Source: Phenylobacterium sp. (GTDB lineage: Bacteria > Pseudomonadota > Alphaproteobacteria > Caulobacterales > Caulobacteraceae). From it: a stretch of DNA of 39,563 nt. This document shows, piece after piece, positions 19,055-28,161 of the stretch. The stretch spans positions 1-39,563 of the forward strand of contig NZ_JAUYQL010000087.1 in NCBI RefSeq assembly GCF_030697305.1, written 5' to 3'. Numbering within the stretch: the first letter of the stretch is position 1; every line of letters starts with the position of its first letter. The translations under genes were made by a program, and so were the position numbers. Below the pieces are notes generated by a model that did not search any database, was not told the DNA's origin, and saw nothing but the letters and a program-made list of their open reading frames with translations.

Positions 19055-20842
19055 ATGGCGTCTTACGAATTCATCGATCACAAGTACGACGTGGTGGTGG
19101 TTGGCGCCGGCGGCTCCGGGCTGCGCGCGGCGCTGGGCTGCGCCCAGGCGGGGCTGAAGACCGCCTGCGTGACCAAGGTGTTCCCGACCCGCTCGCACAC
19201 CGTCGCGGCGCAGGGCGGCATCTCCGCCTCGCTCGGCAACATGGGCGAGGATGACTGGCGCTGGCACATGTACGACACCGTCAAGGGGTCGGACTGGCTG
19301 GGCGACCAGGACGCCATCGAATACATGGTCCGCAACGCGCCCGCCGCGGTCTACGAGCTGGAGCACTGGGGCGTGCCGTTCTCGCGCACGCCTGAAGGCA
19401 AGATCTATCAGCGCGCCTTCGGCGGCATGACCCGCAACTTCGGCGAGGCGCCGATCCAGCGCACCTGTGCTGCGGCCGACCGCACCGGCCACGCCATGCT
19501 GCACACCATGTATGGGCAGAGCCTGGCGCACGACACGGAGTTCTTCATCGAGTACATGGCCCTCGACCTGATCATGGTCGACGGCGCGTGCCGGGGCGTC
19601 ACCGCCTGGAAGCTCGACGACGGCACCATGCACCGCTTCCAGGCTCAGCTGGTGATCCTGGCCACCGGCGGATACGGCCGCGCCTACTTCTCGGCGACCA
19701 GCGCCCACACCTGCACCGGCGACGGCAACGCCATGGTGCTGCGCGCCGGCCTGCCGCTGCAGGACATGGAGTTCGTCCAGTTCCACCCGACCGGCATCTA
19801 TGGCTCGGGCTGCCTGATCACCGAGGGCGCCCGCGGCGAGGGCGGCTATCTGACCAACTCCGAGGGCGAGCGGTTCATGGAGCGCTATGCGCCAACCGTG
19901 AAGGACCTTGCGCCGCGCGACATGGTCAGCCGCGCGATGACGCTGGAGATTCGCGAGGGACGCGGCGTCGGCCCGAACAAGGACCACATCCACCTGCACC
20001 TCGACCACCTCGACCCAAAGATCCTGGCCCAGCGCCTGCCCGGCATCTCGGAGAGCGCCAAGATCTTCGCCGGCGTCGACGTGACCAAGGAGCCGATCCC
20101 GGTGCTGCCGACGGTGCACTACAACATGGGCGGCATCCCCACGAACTTCTTCTCCGAGGTGGTGACCCGCGTGGGCGAGGATCCTGACCGCGTGGTCCCC
20201 GGCCTGATGGCCGTAGGCGAGGCGGCCTGCGTCTCGGTGCACGGGGCCAACCGGCTGGGCTCGAACTCGCTGATCGACCTGGTGGTGTTCGGCCGCTCGG
20301 CCGCCCTGCGCGCCGCGGAGGTGATCAAGGCTGGCGCGACCCAGCCGGAGCTGAAGCCGGAGATGACCGCCGCACACCTGGACCGCTTCGACCGGCTGCG
20401 CCACGCGAACGGCGGCTCGCCCACCGCCGAGCTGCGGCTGGACATGCAGCGCGCGATGCAGGAAGAGGCCGCGGTGTTCCGCACCGGCGAGACCCTGCAG
20501 ACCGGCGTCGAGCGCCTGCAGAAGGTCCATGACCGCCGCGCCGACATCAAGGTCACCGATCGTGGGATGATCTGGAACACCGACCTGGTGGAGACGCTGG
20601 AGTTCGACAACCTGGTCGGCCAGGCGATCGTCACTGTCCACGGCGCGGTGAACCGCACCGAGAGCCGCGGCGCCCACGCGCGGGAAGATTTCTCCGACCG
20701 CGACGACGCCGAATGGATGAAGCACACGCTGACCTGGTTCGACGACGCCAGCGGCGCGGTGGCGATCGACTATCGCCCGGTGCATTCTTTCACCATGACC
20801 GACGACATCGAATACATCCCGCCCAAGGCGCGGGTGTACTGA
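19055..20842 (+). CDS. sdhA: Succinate dehydrogenase flavoprotein subunit
   Basis: [73 protein letters not shown]. Confidence 0.98.
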   Translation: MASYEFIDHKYDVVVVGAGGSGLRAALGCAQAGLKTACVTKVFPTRSHTVAAQGGISASLGNMGEDDWRWHMYDTVKGSDWLGDQDAIEYMVRNAPAAVYELEHWGVPFSRTPEGKIYQRAFGGMTRNFGEAPIQRTCAAADRTGHAMLHTMYGQSLAHDTEFFIEYMALDLIMVDGACRGVTAWKLDDGTMHRFQAQLVILATGGYGRAYFSATSAHTCTGDGNAMVLRAGLPLQDMEFVQFHPTGIYGSGCLITEGARGEGGYLTNSEGERFMERYAPTVKDLAPRDMVSRAMTLEIREGRGVGPNKDHIHLHLDHLDPKILAQRLPGISESAKIFAGVDVTKEPIPVLPTVHYNMGGIPTNFFSEVVTRVGEDPDRVVPGLMAVGEAACVSVHGANRLGSNSLIDLVVFGRSAALRAAEVIKAGATQPELKPEMTAAHLDRFDRLRHANGGSPTAELRLDMQRAMQEEAAVFRTGETLQTGVERLQKVHDRRADIKVTDRGMIWNTDLVETLEFDNLVGQAIVTVHGAVNRTESRGAHAREDFSDRDDAEWMKHTLTWFDDASGAVAIDYRPVHSFTMTDDIEYIPPKARVY

Positions 20843-20855
20843 ACCCGCCCGAAGA

Positions 20856-22253
20856 ATGACCGCCGAGCGCACCGCCGCCGCCGTCTCAGCCTGGGTCCCT
20901 GGACGTTCCATGGGGCTGAAGCTGCTGCTCGTCTGCGGTCTGGCGTTGCTGATGAGCATCCCGGCTCTGTTCGTGTTCGCCCTGCTCAGCGATCGCACCA
21001 ACCGGGCCGAAGAGGTGGTCCGCGACGTTGGCGGCCTCGTGGGCGGGCAGCAGACGTTCCTGGGCCCGGTGCTCGCCGTTCCCTACGCCGCACCGCCGCT
21101 CGAGAAGGGCCAACCCCCGGCCGCCGGCGTGTTCGTGATCTTCCCGACCCAGGGTGACGCCAAGGTCACCGCCCACTCCGAGCTGCGCCGTCGTTCGCTG
21201 TTCGAGGTGCCGGTCTATCAGGCCGACATCGCCTTCGACGCGGCGTTCGACCTGACCGGCGCGGCCGGCCAGGCGCCGCTCGGCGCAGTGCTGGACTGGA
21301 ACCGCGCGGAATTCCTGATCGGCGCATCCGACGCCCGGGGCGCCAAGGCTGATGTGACCCTGCAGGCCGCCGGGCGCAGCCTGCCGATGTCGCCGGCTTC
21401 GGTGCTTTCGGAGAGCGCGCTTAACGCGCCCGAGCAGAAGTCGCGCTCTGTGCAGGATCGCGGCCTGCGGTTCTTCGGCGCCAGCGCCGCCGGCGTCGCC
21501 GCGCCAGACGCGAAGTTCAACGCCGCGGCCAAGCTGAAATTCACCGGCGCCGAGCGGCTGGCGATCCTGGCGTTCGGCAAGACCACCACCCTGGACGCCA
21601 AGGGCGACTGGCCGCACCCCAGCTTCGACGGCGGCTTCCTGCCAGAGAAGCGCCACGTGGCGGCCGACGGGTTCACCGCGCACTGGAGCGTGCCCTTCAT
21701 CGCCCGCGGCGTACCCGCCCAGGGGACATCGGACGCGCTGACCAGACTTGGGCCGACCGCCCTGGGCGTCTCCTTCGTCGAGCCGGCGGATCCCTACCAG
21801 TCGGTGGCCCGCTCGCTGAAGTACGCCCTGATGTTCGTGGGCCTGGTGTTCCTGGCCTTCTTCCTGTTCGAGACCGCCCAGGGCAAGCGCGTGCACCCTG
21901 CGCAATATGTGCTGATCGGCCTGGCCCAAATCGTCTTCTATTTGCTGCTGCTGTCGATCGCCGAGCATCTGGGCTTCGACGGCGCGTTCATCATCGCCGC
22001 CGGCGCCACGGTGGGGCTGATCTCGCTATACGCCGGCTGGGTGTTCGAGAGCCGCCGCCAGGGCGTCATCGCATTGGCGGCGTTCTCGCTGCTCTACGCG
22101 CTGATCTATGTGCTGATGCGCCTGGAAGACCTGGCGCTGCTGGTCGGCGCGCTCGCCAGTTTCGCGGCCATCGCCGCGGTCATGTATTTCACCCGACGGA
22201 TCGACTGGTACGGTGCGGCTCAGCCCCCGGCCAGAGTGAAGGAAAGCGTCTGA
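20856..22253 (+). CDS. creD: CreD-family inner membrane protein
   Basis: [58 protein letters not shown] plus C-terminal multi-TM region ([17 protein letters not shown]...[30 protein letters not shown]). Confidence 0.88.
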   Translation: MTAERTAAAVSAWVPGRSMGLKLLLVCGLALLMSIPALFVFALLSDRTNRAEEVVRDVGGLVGGQQTFLGPVLAVPYAAPPLEKGQPPAAGVFVIFPTQGDAKVTAHSELRRRSLFEVPVYQADIAFDAAFDLTGAAGQAPLGAVLDWNRAEFLIGASDARGAKADVTLQAAGRSLPMSPASVLSESALNAPEQKSRSVQDRGLRFFGASAAGVAAPDAKFNAAAKLKFTGAERLAILAFGKTTTLDAKGDWPHPSFDGGFLPEKRHVAADGFTAHWSVPFIARGVPAQGTSDALTRLGPTALGVSFVEPADPYQSVARSLKYALMFVGLVFLAFFLFETAQGKRVHPAQYVLIGLAQIVFYLLLLSIAEHLGFDGAFIIAAGATVGLISLYAGWVFESRRQGVIALAAFSLLYALIYVLMRLEDLALLVGALASFAAIAAVMYFTRRIDWYGAAQPPARVKESV

Positions 22254-23035
22254 TGGTCGAATTCGCTCTGCCCAAGAACTCCAAGGTCGGCAAGGGACGC
22301 CACCACCCCGCGCCCGCCGGCGCCAAGCGAGTGAAGACCTTCAAGGTCTACCGCTACGATCCGGAGGAGTCGCAGAACCCCCGTTGGGACACCTACGACG
22401 TCGACGTCGACGCTTGCGGGCCGATGGTCCTGGACGTGCTTATCCACATCAAGAACACCATGGACACCACGTTGGCGTTCCGGCGCTCGTGCCGCGAGGG
22501 CGTCTGCGGATCGTGCGCCATGAACATCGCCGGGCGCAACACGCTCGCCTGCACCCACGGCTGGGAGGAATGTCCCGGCAAGGACGTGGCGATCAGCCCG
22601 CTGCCGCACATGCCGGTGGTCAAGGATCTGGTCCCCGACCTGACGCTGTTCTACGCCCAGTACGCCTCCATCGAGCCCTGGCTACACACCGAGACGCCGG
22701 AGCCGGAGAGGGAATGGATCCAGACGCCGCAGGATCGCGAGAAGCTGGATGGCCTCTACGAGTGCATCCTCTGCGCCTGCTGCTCGACGTCGTGCCCCAG
22801 CTACTGGTGGAACGGCGACAAGTATCTCGGCCCAGCCACCCTGCTGCACGCCTATCGCTGGCTGATCGACAGCCGCGACGAGGCGACGGGCGAGCGGCTG
22901 GATGCGCTCGAGGACCCCTTCAAGCTCTATCGCTGCCACACGATCATGAACTGCGCCCAGGTCTGCCCCAAGGGACTGAACCCCGCCAAGGCGATCGCCG
23001 AGGTCAAGAAGATGCTGGTCGACCGGGTCGTCTGA
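22253..23035 (+). CDS. sdhB: Succinate dehydrogenase iron-sulfur subunit
   Basis: [62 protein letters not shown]. Confidence 0.98.
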   Translation: MVEFALPKNSKVGKGRHHPAPAGAKRVKTFKVYRYDPEESQNPRWDTYDVDVDACGPMVLDVLIHIKNTMDTTLAFRRSCREGVCGSCAMNIAGRNTLACTHGWEECPGKDVAISPLPHMPVVKDLVPDLTLFYAQYASIEPWLHTETPEPEREWIQTPQDREKLDGLYECILCACCSTSCPSYWWNGDKYLGPATLLHAYRWLIDSRDEATGERLDALEDPFKLYRCHTIMNCAQVCPKGLNPAKAIAEVKKMLVDRVV

Positions 23036-23076
23036 GCCGCCGAACGGCGACACATGCGCCCCTGGAGGGATAGCTG

Positions 23077-24306
23077 ATGAGTGACACCGAAGCGCATGTC
23101 GTCATCCTGGGCGCTGGTCACGCGGGCGGCACGGCCGCGGCGTTGCTGCGCGCCTATGGCCACGCCGGTCCGATCACCCTGATCGGTGAGGAGCCGATCC
23201 CGCCCTATCAGCGGCCGCCCCTGTCCAAGGCCTGGCTGAAAGGCGAGGCCGACGCCGACTCGCTCGCCCTGAAGCCGCTGGAGTTCTACGCCGAGTCCGA
23301 CATCGATTTCCGACCCAGCGTCTCCGCCGTGGAACTGTCGCGCGGATCGAAGACGGTGAAGCTGTCGGACGGAAGCGCTCTGAACTACGACGTCTTGATC
23401 ATCGCCACGGGCGCACGCGCCATCGCTTTGCCCGTGGCCGGCGCGGAGTTGGACGGCGTGCTGTTCCTGCGCACCGCCGCCGACGCCGAGGGCCTGAAGG
23501 CGGCGCTCGGGCCAGGCAAGCGTATGGCGGTGGTGGGCGGCGGCTACATCGGCCTGGAGGCGGCGGCTTCCGGGCGCGCCCTGAGCGCCGATGTGGTCGT
23601 GATCGAGCGCGAGGCGCGCCTGCTGGCCCGCGTCGCCGACCCGGTGCTCTCCGACTTCTTCAGGGCCTATCACGAGAGCCGGGGCGTGGAATTCATGCTG
23701 GGCGCCAGCGTCACCGGCTTCACCGGCGAGGCGGGCAAGGTGACCGGCGTCACGCTCACCGACGGACGCACGATCGCCTGCGACGTGGCGCTGGTCGGCG
23801 TCGGCGCGGCTCCGAACGACGAGATCGCCCGCGACTCAGGCCTCGAGTGCGCGCGCGGCGTCGTCGTCAATCTGGAGGCCCGCACCTCCGACGCCTCGAT
23901 CTATGCGATCGGCGACGTCGCCCACCGTCCTCTGCCTCTATATGACCGGATGTTCCGGCTGGAGAGCGTGCCCAACGCCCTGGAGCAGGCCAAGCAGGCC
24001 GCATCCTCGATCACCGGACGACCCGCGCCGACGGCGGAAACCCCGTGGTTCTGGTCGGATCAATACGATTTGAAGCTGCAGATCGCGGGCATGGCGTTCG
24101 ACGCCGACCGCATCCTGGTGCGCGGCGATGTCGCCGGCGCGAAGTTCGCGGTGTTCCACCTTAAGGGCGATCAGGTGCAGGCGGTCGAGGCCGTCAATGC
24201 GCCGGCGGAGTTCATGGCCGGCCGCCAACTCATCCAGAACCGCAAGGCGGTGTCGCCCGCGAAGCTTGCCGACAGCACAATTTCCATGAAAGAGGTCGCC
24301 GCCTGA
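23077..24306 (+). CDS. FAD-dependent ferredoxin reductase (class I P450-type / ThcD-like)
   Basis: VVILGAGHAGGTAAALLRAYG, EPIPPYQRPPLSKAWL, VVGGGYIGLEAAASGRA, YAIGDVAHRP. Confidence 0.92.
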   Translation: MSDTEAHVVILGAGHAGGTAAALLRAYGHAGPITLIGEEPIPPYQRPPLSKAWLKGEADADSLALKPLEFYAESDIDFRPSVSAVELSRGSKTVKLSDGSALNYDVLIIATGARAIALPVAGAELDGVLFLRTAADAEGLKAALGPGKRMAVVGGGYIGLEAAASGRALSADVVVIEREARLLARVADPVLSDFFRAYHESRGVEFMLGASVTGFTGEAGKVTGVTLTDGRTIACDVALVGVGAAPNDEIARDSGLECARGVVVNLEARTSDASIYAIGDVAHRPLPLYDRMFRLESVPNALEQAKQAASSITGRPAPTAETPWFWSDQYDLKLQIAGMAFDADRILVRGDVAGAKFAVFHLKGDQVQAVEAVNAPAEFMAGRQLIQNRKAVSPAKLADSTISMKEVAA

Positions 24307-24330
24307 GTTCGGGCGCCAAACAAGGTCGAC

Positions 24331-24651
24331 ATGCCTCGCATCACCTACATCCAGCACGACGGCGCCGAGCAGGTCGTGGACGTCAAATCCGGGCTCTCGG
24401 TCATGGAGGGTGCGGTCAAGTCGAACATTCCCAATATCGACGCCGACTGCGGCGGCGCCTGCGCCTGCGCGACCTGCCACGTCTATGTGGACGCGGATTG
24501 GATCGCCAAGGTCGGCCCGGCCTCGCCGATGGAAGCCTCGATGCTGGATTTCGCCGACAACGTCGCCGACAACAGCCGCCTGTCCTGCCAGATCAAGGTG
24601 CGCGATGAACTGGACGGACTGATCGTCCGCCTGCCGGAAAGCCAGACCTAA
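24331..24651 (+). CDS. 2Fe-2S ferredoxin, adrenodoxin/putidaredoxin type
   Basis: [19 protein letters not shown] with SRLSCQIKV; next to the ferredoxin reductase. Confidence 0.94.
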   Translation: MPRITYIQHDGAEQVVDVKSGLSVMEGAVKSNIPNIDADCGGACACATCHVYVDADWIAKVGPASPMEASMLDFADNVADNSRLSCQIKVRDELDGLIVRLPESQT

Positions 24652-24652
24652 G

Positions 24653-26971
24653 CTAGAATTCCAGCTCCGGGTGCGCCGCAGCGGCCTGGGCTTCTTCGGG
24701 AAGGTGGCAGGTGAACGCCGCGCCCGCGCCCGGTTCGCTCTCCAGCGCCACCCAGCCGCCGTGCAGCTCGGTGAGAGCCTTCACCAGCGCCAGCCCCAGT
24801 CCCGGCCCGCCGCGCTCGCGTCCGACGAAACGGTCGAAGATGTGCGCCTGCACGTGGAACGGTATGCCGCGCCCGGTGTCCGCCACCTGAAGCTGGATCT
24901 CGCCCAGGGTGCGGCGGCCGGAGACGGTCACCTTGCCACCCGGCGGCGTCTGGCGCACCGCGTTCTCCACCAGGTGGTCGAGGATCTGGCCTAGCCGGCG
25001 CGCGTCGCCGCGGATCAGGCCGATGTCGTCCTTGTACTCCACCACCATCGTGACTTCGCCGCTGACCGCTTCCGTGGCCCAGCGGTTGGCGGCCTCGTCC
25101 AGCAGTTCGCCGACCCGCACGTCCTCCAGGTCCAGCGCCATCTCGTCGGCGTCGATCTGGGCCATGTCGAGCACGTCGTCGATCGAACGCGCGAGCTGGG
25201 TGGCGGCGGTGCGCACCGCGGCGGCGTGGCTGCGACCGCGTTCCGACAGGTTTTCACCCGACCGCTCCAGCAGTTCCGAATAGCCGATGATGGTGGTGAG
25301 CGGCGTGCGCAGCTCGTAGGAGACGTTGCCGACGAAGTCGCGTTTCAGCCGCTCGGCGTCGGCCAGCGCCGAAGACCTCGCGGCCAGCGCGCTCTCCAGC
25401 CGCTTGGCGTCGGTGACGTCGGTGAAGGCGATCAGGGTCGCCCCGTCCGGCAGCGGTCGGGACTGATACATGACGATGCGCGAGTCCGAGGTCTTCACCT
25501 CGCCCGAGACCGGCGCGCGGGCCTCGGGGTCCGGGTCGGCGACGCGGCCCTTCAGGTCTCGCCAGAACTGCAGGTCGTGCAATCTGGGCACGCAGAGCTC
25601 GACGACGCCCTCGAAGTCGCCGGCCAGGTCGAGCTGGGCGGCGGTGACGTTCCAGAACCGCTCGAACGCCTCGTTGTGCAGCCGCAGCCGGCCGTCCGAG
25701 CCGAACACGGCGACGGCGTCGTTCAGCTTGTCGAGGGTCGCCTGCTGGACCTGGATCTGGGCGTTGTACTGCGCCTTGAGTTTCAACTCGTCGGTGATGT
25801 CGGAGAACAGCAGCAGCAGCCCGCCCATCGGGTGCGGCTGGCGCACAACGCGCAGAGTGCGCCCGTCAGGCAGGCTCCACAGGTCGTCCGGAGCGATGTC
25901 GAGGGCCTCGTAGCGACCCAGCTCCTGAGCCTTCCAGCGGCCGTAGTCGGCAGTCTCCGGCAAGCGCCGGCGCTGGCGCAGCCGGTCCAGGACCTCGCCA
26001 TGTGTCGGGCGCTCGGCGAGCCAGGCCGGCTCCAGCCCCCACAGCTCCGCGAACGCCGTGTTGTGGAAGGTCAGCCGCTTGTCCTGGTTGAAGATCGCCA
26101 CCGCGTCGGCGATGTGGTTCAGGGTTTCGTCATGGGCCGCGGCGTGGCGCTTGATCGCCTCGCGCAGCTCCTCGGTCTCGGTGGTGTCCTCGGTCCACAC
26201 GCCGACGCCGCCACCCTCCAGCGGCTGGGCGGTGATGTGGAAGGCGCGGCGGCGGCCGTCGAGGGTCGCCCAACGCACGCTGTCGCGCACCCGTCCGAGG
26301 TTGGCGGCTTCGCTGGCCAGCGCGTCGGCGGCCTTGTCGAAACTTGCGCCGGCGGCCGCGGCCTCATCGAGGCTGACGTGACCGACCGCCTTCAGCCAGG
26401 CGGCGTTGACCCAGATCGGCGACCCGTCGGCGGCGGCGAGCCAGGCCGGTGTCGGGCGGCTGTCCAGCAGGGCGGCGAAGCGCGGCGCGGTCGGCAGGCC
26501 GGAGTCGTCCCCGCTCACCGCCGATAGCCGCAGCCAGGCCAGCGCGCCGGCCGCGCGGCCTTCCACCGAGACCACGCCGCCCGACCCGCGCACCTCGAAG
26601 GCGCAGGGCTCGCCGCGTTCGAACAGGGCCCGAAGCCGCCTGGCGTGATCGGGGTCGGCGCGCATCAGCGCATTGACCAGGGTCTGGGGATCGGGGGCTG
26701 TCAGGCCGAGCGCCGTCGCGCAGATCGCCAGGCTTTCGCGGCCGGAGGCCAGCATGGCGTGACCTTCCTCGACCGCCAGCAGGGCGGAATCGAAGGCTTC
26801 AGCCGACGCCTGGGCGGCTTCGGCGCGCGCCTCGAGCGCACCCAGCCGGTCCTGCAGCATGGCTGCTCGCGCCAGCCCAACGCGCCGCTGAGCCACGGTC
26901 CAGAGGATCACGCAGATCACCAGCGAGGCCGCGCCCGCGGCGGCCAGCAGGATCAGATCGGTTTGACTCAT
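24653..26971 (-). CDS. divL: DivL-type PAS-domain atypical (tyrosine) histidine kinase
   Basis: N-terminal TM, several PAS domains, dimerisation box DFVGNVSYELRTPLTTIIGYSELL (Tyr replaces His), ATPase domain ENAVRQTPPGG, VADTGRGIP, GPGLGLALVKALTELHGG; about 772 aa from ATG at 26971. Confidence 0.93.
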   Translation of the reverse strand: MSQTDLILLAAAGAASLVICVILWTVAQRRVGLARAAMLQDRLGALEARAEAAQASAEAFDSALLAVEEGHAMLASGRESLAICATALGLTAPDPQTLVNALMRADPDHARRLRALFERGEPCAFEVRGSGGVVSVEGRAAGALAWLRLSAVSGDDSGLPTAPRFAALLDSRPTPAWLAAADGSPIWVNAAWLKAVGHVSLDEAAAAGASFDKAADALASEAANLGRVRDSVRWATLDGRRRAFHITAQPLEGGGVGVWTEDTTETEELREAIKRHAAAHDETLNHIADAVAIFNQDKRLTFHNTAFAELWGLEPAWLAERPTHGEVLDRLRQRRRLPETADYGRWKAQELGRYEALDIAPDDLWSLPDGRTLRVVRQPHPMGGLLLLFSDITDELKLKAQYNAQIQVQQATLDKLNDAVAVFGSDGRLRLHNEAFERFWNVTAAQLDLAGDFEGVVELCVPRLHDLQFWRDLKGRVADPDPEARAPVSGEVKTSDSRIVMYQSRPLPDGATLIAFTDVTDAKRLESALAARSSALADAERLKRDFVGNVSYELRTPLTTIIGYSELLERSGENLSERGRSHAAAVRTAATQLARSIDDVLDMAQIDADEMALDLEDVRVGELLDEAANRWATEAVSGEVTMVVEYKDDIGLIRGDARRLGQILDHLVENAVRQTPPGGKVTVSGRRTLGEIQLQVADTGRGIPFHVQAHIFDRFVGRERGGPGLGLALVKALTELHGGWVALESEPGAGAAFTCHLPEEAQAAAAHPELEF

Positions 26972-27045
26972 CGAGGTTCCATCGACGCCCGCCCGGGTCG
27001 ACAAGCGAATCAGTCTGCGACGAACATAGGCTGAGCCTCGCACCC

Positions 27046-27057
27046 TCGCACGTGCGA
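27046..27057. promoter_or_regulatory. Perfect 12-bp palindrome TCGCACGTGCGA in the divL divergent intergenic region
   Basis: Exact self-complementary sequence. Confidence 0.4.
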
Positions 27058-27069
27058 CGCGTTTCCGTT

Positions 27070-27088
27070 ATCGCCGCTTTTCGGCGAT
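27070..27088 (+). promoter_or_regulatory. Hairpin ATCGCCG-CTTTT-CGGCGAT at the 5' end of the 27099 ORF
   Basis: Perfect 7-bp stem with 5-nt loop just upstream of or overlapping the start. Confidence 0.4.
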
Positions 27089-27098
27089 GATCAGATCA

Positions 27099-27665
27099 AT
27101 GACAGCGATCCTTTATCCGGTGGCGGCGAATGGCGAGGCGGCGCTGGCCGCGCCGCGCGGCCGTGCGGCGCGCGAAAGCCAGGCGCGCAGTCTGGCCGGG
27201 CGCGACGTGGCCTTCGTCAGCGAGGCGGTCGGTCCAGCCTTCGCCACGCGTGAGGCGGCGCTGGGTGCCTATGCGCCGAGGTTGGAGGACGCCACGCCGG
27301 GCCTGGCGGCGGAAGACCGGTTCTGCCGCCTGGCCGAGACTGTGGCGCCGGCTCAGCGCGCCGAACTGGCCCCGGTCAGCCCGGCCAACAGCGACGGCCG
27401 CCGATGGCCGGCGGCGCGGCCTGCGCCGCGCACCGTCTGGCGACTGCAGGTCTCTTACTGGCGGATCGCCGGCGATCGGGTCGCCGAAGCGCCCCAGGCG
27501 CGGCGCGCGCGGCGGAGCGGGGAGGCCTCAGCCTTGCCGCCCGAGACTCTGCGCGCCATGGCCGACCAGCCGTTGCGCCCCTTCAAGCCGCAGCAGGCGC
27601 TGGACATCGGCCTGTTCGAGGTCCGCCTGCCCGAAGCGCCGCATATCGTGGTGCCGGATGAGTGA
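27099..27665 (+). CDS. Hypothetical protein (alternative start 27087)
   Basis: Balanced composition in this frame while the overlapping frame is Arg-rich; stop overlaps the downstream metallopeptidase start by 8 nt. Confidence 0.75.
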   Translation: MTAILYPVAANGEAALAAPRGRAARESQARSLAGRDVAFVSEAVGPAFATREAALGAYAPRLEDATPGLAAEDRFCRLAETVAPAQRAELAPVSPANSDGRRWPAARPAPRTVWRLQVSYWRIAGDRVAEAPQARRARRSGEASALPPETLRAMADQPLRPFKPQQALDIGLFEVRLPEAPHIVVPDE

Positions 27666-28065
27666 GTCGTTTGGGGCCCTGGCGCCCTCGCTGGACGATC
27701 TCGCGGCGATGGCCGAGTCCGCGTTCGCCGCCCTGCCGGAGGAGTTCCGCGCCATGGTCGGCGACGTGGTGTTCCGCGTCGATGACTTCGCCGACGCCGA
27801 GGTGCTGGATGAGCTGGAGATCGACGATCCATTCGAGCTGACCGGGCTCTATCAGGGCGTCGATCTGATGCGCCAGTCGGTGCTGGACCCGGCCCCGGCC
27901 GGTGCGATGATCTTCCTCTATCGCCGCCCGATCCTCGACGAATGGGTCGAGCGGGGCGACGTCGCCTTGCCGGATCTGGTGGCCCACGTGCTGGTGCACG
28001 AGATCGGCCATCACTTCGGCCTGTCCGACGACGACATCGACCGAATCGAGACCGCGCCCGCCTAG
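27658..28065 (+). CDS. Zincin-like metallopeptidase family protein
   Basis: HVLVHEIGHHFGLSDDDID (HExGHHFG) with GLYQGVDL and FLYRRPILDEW. Confidence 0.87.
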   Translation: MSESFGALAPSLDDLAAMAESAFAALPEEFRAMVGDVVFRVDDFADAEVLDELEIDDPFELTGLYQGVDLMRQSVLDPAPAGAMIFLYRRPILDEWVERGDVALPDLVAHVLVHEIGHHFGLSDDDIDRIETAPA

Positions 28066-28071
28066 GCAAGG

Positions 28072-28089
28072 TGACGGAGCCGTCATTTT
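28072..28089 (+). terminator. Short intrinsic-terminator-like hairpin after the zincin gene
   Basis: TGACGGAGCCGTCA followed by tttt. Confidence 0.45.
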
Positions 28090-28090
28090 A

Positions 28091-28118
28091 TTGACCTTTC
28101 GGACCTATCGGCTCACCC
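28091..28118 (+). promoter_or_regulatory. Candidate promoter of the diiron-type gene
   Basis: TTGACC, about 14 nt, GCTCACCC; partial match to the Caulobacter housekeeping consensus. Confidence 0.35.
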
Positions 28119-28161
28119 TTGGCCCAACAATAAAATAGAGATCAGCGACGGGAGAAGCGCG

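Noticed and set aside
18929-21001. 690-aa minus-strand ORF antisense to sdhA and sdhD
   Set aside because: Shadow ORF; the sdhA frame is unambiguous.
25226-26527. 433-aa plus-strand ORF antisense to divL
   Set aside because: Shadow ORF; divL has recognisable PAS and kinase motifs.
27130-27657. Upstream extension of the zincin frame, offered as a 311-aa ORF
   Set aside because: The extension is Arg/Ala/Pro-rich and overlaps the better-composed 27099 ORF; the zincin start is best at 27658.
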